Shown one piece after another: positions 4,916 to 7,062 of a stretch of DNA of 7,062 nt. A program made the translations under genes and the position numbers. This stretch comes from Clostridiales bacterium (lineage in GTDB: Bacteria > Bacillota > Clostridia > Christensenellales > Aristaeellaceae). Where the stretch lies: NCBI GenBank assembly GCA_004556985.1, contig SFFC01000149.1, positions 1-7,062 on the forward strand. Direction: 5' to 3'. The notes beneath the pieces were generated by a model. The model searched no databases, was not told the DNA's origin, and was given only the letters and a program-made list of their open reading frames with translations. The first letter of the stretch is position 1. The number at the start of each line of letters is the position of its first letter.

Positions 4916-6112
4916 TTACAGGCTGCCGCCGTATTCCTCGCGGACGAGGCGGTTAAAGGCATCGAGCGAGCGGACGACCTTCTGCGTATCCGTGCAGTAG
5001 GCCATGCGGAAATAGCCGGGCACGCCGAAGCTGTCGCTGGGGACGAGCACAAGGCCGTATTTCAGCGCCTTGCGGCTGAAGGCGGCGGCGTCCGCCTCCG
5101 GGGCCTTGGGGAACATGTAGAACGTGCCGCCTGGACGGACGATCTCAAACCCGAGCTTCGTCAGCGCGTCGTAGAGGATGTTCATGTTCGTCTCGTAGAC
5201 GGAGAGGTCGGCCGTCAGGTCGCAGGTGTCGGCGACGGCGAGCTGAATGACCGAGGAGGGGCAGTTGTGGCCGATGCCGCGGGAGATCTGGCCGCACATC
5301 GTCGCGAGCAGCTTCGAGACGCCGCTCTCCGGGTTCACAGCGACGTAGCCGATGCGCTCGCCCGGCAGGGACAGGCTCTTGGAGAAGGAATAGCAGGAGA
5401 TCGTTCGCGGATAGAAATGGGAGACGTAGGGCGCCTGTTTGCCGTCAAAGACGATCTCGCGGTAGGGCTCGTCGGAGATCAGCCAGATCTCGTGGCCGTA
5501 TTCCTGCTCCTTGCGCGTGAGCAGGGCGGCGAGCTGGGTCAGGGTCTCGGCGGAATAGACCGCGCCGGAGGGATTGTTGGGCGTGTTGATGAGCACGGCC
5601 TGCACCTTTTCCCCGAGCATGGCCTCGAAGGCGTCGAAATTGATCTGGAAATCCGCCGTGTTCGCGGGAACGACGCGCAGCTTCGCGCCGGTCAGGTTGA
5701 CATAGGGGTTGTACTCCGGGAAATACGGCGCGAAGGTCAGAATCTCGTCGCCGGGCTGCGTGACCAGGCGGAAAGCGTGCGCGAGCGCGCCGGCCGCGCC
5801 GGAGGTCATGAAGAGGTCGTCGGCGGTGTAGTGCATACCAAAGCGGCGGTTGAGCGAGGCGGCGAGCTTCTCCTTGACGGAGGGGATGCCCAGGCTGGGG
5901 CTGTAGCCATGCACCTCGATGGAGCTCTTCGTCTTCAGCAGCTCGATGACCTTGTCGTTGAAGGCCTGGGGCACGGGGACGGACGGGTTGCCGAGGCTGT
6001 AATCGAAGATATTCTCCTCGCCCAGCTCGCGGCTGACGTCGTTGGCGTATTCGTTGAGCTCGCGGATGACGGATTTTCCGCTGAGCATACCTTTGTAGGT
6101 TTCGGAAATCAT
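4916..6112 (-). CDS. Pyridoxal-phosphate-dependent aminotransferase, class I/II (aspartate aminotransferase fold)
   Basis: The start ATG at 6112 (MISETYKGML) follows GGAGG (6125-6121) by 8 bases. The open frame extends upstream, but that part only overlaps the neighbouring aldo/keto reductase gene and has no family resemblance. The 398-residue length is typical of fold-type I aminotransferases. Visible signatures are DYSLGNPSVP at 37-46, HGYSPSLG at 68-75, SGAAGAL at 104-110 in the phosphate-binding region, NTPNNPSG at 176-183 with N180 facing PLP, SDEPYREI at 213-220 with D214 and Y217, SFSKSLSLPGERIGY at 242-256 with Schiff-base K245 and phosphate-contacting R252, and YFRMAY at 367-372 with the carboxylate-binding R369. 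It should transfer amino groups between an amino acid and a 2-oxo acid in the cytosol. The substrate cannot be told from sequence. It lies 53 bases downstream of the aldo/keto reductase gene with no terminator between, so the two are probably co-transcribed. Confidence 0.93.
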   Translation of the reverse strand: MISETYKGMLSGKSVIRELNEYANDVSRELGEENIFDYSLGNPSVPVPQAFNDKVIELLKTKSSIEVHGYSPSLGIPSVKEKLAASLNRRFGMHYTADDLFMTSGAAGALAHAFRLVTQPGDEILTFAPYFPEYNPYVNLTGAKLRVVPANTADFQINFDAFEAMLGEKVQAVLINTPNNPSGAVYSAETLTQLAALLTRKEQEYGHEIWLISDEPYREIVFDGKQAPYVSHFYPRTISCYSFSKSLSLPGERIGYVAVNPESGVSKLLATMCGQISRGIGHNCPSSVIQLAVADTCDLTADLSVYETNMNILYDALTKLGFEIVRPGGTFYMFPKAPEADAAAFSRKALKYGLVLVPSDSFGVPGYFRMAYCTDTQKVVRSLDAFNRLVREEYGGSL

Positions 6113-6165
6113 GGGACATGCCTCCTTGTCAAGGGGGGTAGCGCGGCGCTGCGGGGAGCGGCGAT

Positions 6166-7062
6166 TCAGGCGCAGAGCCTCAGAGCCTCGTCGATGGCCG
6201 CGAGCTCCTCCGCCGTGAGCGCGGGGAAGGAGAGCGCGGCGATGTTCTCCGTGATCTGCTCGGGACGGCTCGCGCCGATGAGCGCGGAGGTGACGATCCC
6301 GTCGCGCAGCACCCATTGCAGGGCGAGCTGCGCGAGCGTCTGCCCGCGCTGCGCGGCGATCGCGGAGAGCGCCTGCGTACACGCGCGCAGCTTGTCGTCG
6401 ATCATCGCGGGCTTGAGGTAGCGCGGGTCGTGGCCGGCGCGGCTGTCGGCGGGGATGCCGTGCTGATATTTGCCCGTCAGCCTGCCGCCGGCGAGCGGCG
6501 CGAACGCGATCAGGCCGATGCCCTCCTCGCGGGCGACGTCGGTCAGCCCATCCTCGATCCAGCGGTCGAGCATGTTGTATCGCGGCTGGTGGATGAGCAT
6601 CGGCGTGCCGAGGCGGCGCAGCGTGTCGATGGCGACGCGCGCCTGCCCGGCGCTGTAATTGGAGATGCCGACGTAGAGCGCCTTGCCGCTGCGCACGATC
6701 TGGTCGAGCGCGCCCATCGTCTCCTCGATCGGGGTGTTCGGATCGGGGCGGTGATGGTAGAAGATGTCGACATAGTCAAGGTTCATCCGCTTCAGACTCT
6801 GGTCGAGGCTGGAGATCAGGTATTTGCGGCTGCCCCAGTTGCCGTAGGGGCCGGGCCACATGTCGTAGCCCGCCTTGGTGGAGATGATCAGCTCGTCGCG
6901 GTGCGGTTTCCAGTCGCGCAGCATGTGGATGCCGAAATTCCGCTCTGCCTCGCCATAGGGCGGGCCGTAGTTGTTGGCGAGATCGAAATGCGTGATGCCG
7001 TTGTCAAACGCCGTGCGCAGGATGTCGCGCTGCACGCCGAAGGGCGTGATATCGCCGAAGTT
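6166..7062 (-). CDS. Aldo/keto reductase, YghZ/Kv-beta-like (partial, N-terminus outside window)
   Basis: 298 residues are visible. The frame is open to the right edge, beginning NFGDITPFG, and the true start lies outside the window. A GTG at 7035 is internal, because the preceding nine residues already match the family pattern (W-H-NFG-x-V). Signatures are HFDLANNYGPP at 25-35 with catalytic D27 and Y32, STKAGYDMWPGPYG at 61-74 with K63, FYHHRPD at 101-107 with probable catalytic H104, and GxSNYS at 132-137. LIHQPRYNMLDR spans 156-167, and the NADPH-side motif LIGASRPEQITEN covers 261-273. The combination matches the E. coli YghZ (L-glyceraldehyde 3-phosphate reductase) and voltage-gated potassium channel beta-subunit branch, which are NADPH-dependent carbonyl reductases. 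The real substrate is unknown. Compared with YghZ, about 25-30 N-terminal residues are missing and the C-terminus is shorter. It is the upstream gene of a likely operon with the aminotransferase. Confidence 0.93.
   Translation of the reverse strand, partial: NFGDITPFGVQRDILRTAFDNGITHFDLANNYGPPYGEAERNFGIHMLRDWKPHRDELIISTKAGYDMWPGPYGNWGSRKYLISSLDQSLKRMNLDYVDIFYHHRPDPNTPIEETMGALDQIVRSGKALYVGISNYSAGQARVAIDTLRRLGTPMLIHQPRYNMLDRWIEDGLTDVAREEGIGLIAFAPLAGGRLTGKYQHGIPADSRAGHDPRYLKPAMIDDKLRACTQALSAIAAQRGQTLAQLALQWVLRDGIVTSALIGASRPEQITENIAALSFPALTAEELAAIDEALRLCA

Noticed and set aside
6113..6382. 90-codon N-terminal extension of the aminotransferase
   Set aside because: It overlaps the aldo/keto reductase gene in another frame, shows no homology pattern, and the GGAGG before 6112 fixes the start.
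4781..6421. 546-codon open frame on the plus strand opposite the aminotransferase
   Set aside because: It crosses two terminators and the antisense of two recognised genes, has a low-complexity Ala/Gly/Val/Arg composition and shows no domain signature.

Overview
The window looks like chromosomal DNA of a high-GC anaerobic member of the Bacillota, probably a gut-type Clostridia lineage. This is an inference from strong GGAGG ribosome binding sites, GC-rich hairpin terminators with short T-runs, and the protein families present: a soluble CBM9-like protein, a stand-alone FMN-binding/FAD-binding exported reductase, and an ArsR-type regulator with a long beta-rich C-terminal domain. No rRNA, tRNA, CRISPR array, insertion sequence or phage gene is visible.

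Plus-strand half (1-3640). The left edge holds the last 12 codons of an upstream gene. Its ending resembles the C-terminus of the fumarate-reductase-type flavoprotein found later in the window. A strong intrinsic terminator follows (54-85), then a small cytoplasmic CBM9-like protein (116-709), a MerR-family regulator with an effector-binding-like C-terminus (759-1565), and an exported 634-residue flavoprotein (1683-3587). The flavoprotein has an FMN-binding domain with a covalent-flavinylation motif, followed by a flavocytochrome c/fumarate-reductase-like FAD domain. The promoter between the regulator and the flavoprotein has the MerR hallmark: TTGACT and TATCCT separated by 19 bp, with the dyad TACAAG-C-CTTGTA in the spacer. 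The simplest reading is a small-molecule-induced extracytoplasmic reductase controlled by the adjacent MerR protein. The conserved active-site arginine and the second carboxylate-binding cluster are present. The first fumarate-binding histidine and the Glu/Arg proton-relay positions are not, so the acceptor is probably not fumarate.

Minus-strand half (3650-7062). Reading right to left, an aldo/keto reductase of the YghZ/Kv-beta type (cut by the right edge) and a class I/II PLP-dependent aminotransferase form a probable two-gene operon. It ends at an intrinsic terminator. A 401-base intergenic stretch then carries a second, near-identical terminator, a perfect 13-bp hairpin and a consensus promoter (TTGAAA, 17 bp, TATAAT) for an ArsR-type regulator. 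That gene appears damaged near its 3' end. The expected C-terminal segment lies immediately downstream in another reading frame, and about 28 residues expected between the two parts are missing. This is either a real deletion or an assembly error. The two halves converge at a terminator near 3606-3636.

The most interesting part is the MerR-controlled exported flavin reductase with a non-fumarate active site, possibly flanked by a second flavoprotein of the same type just outside the window.
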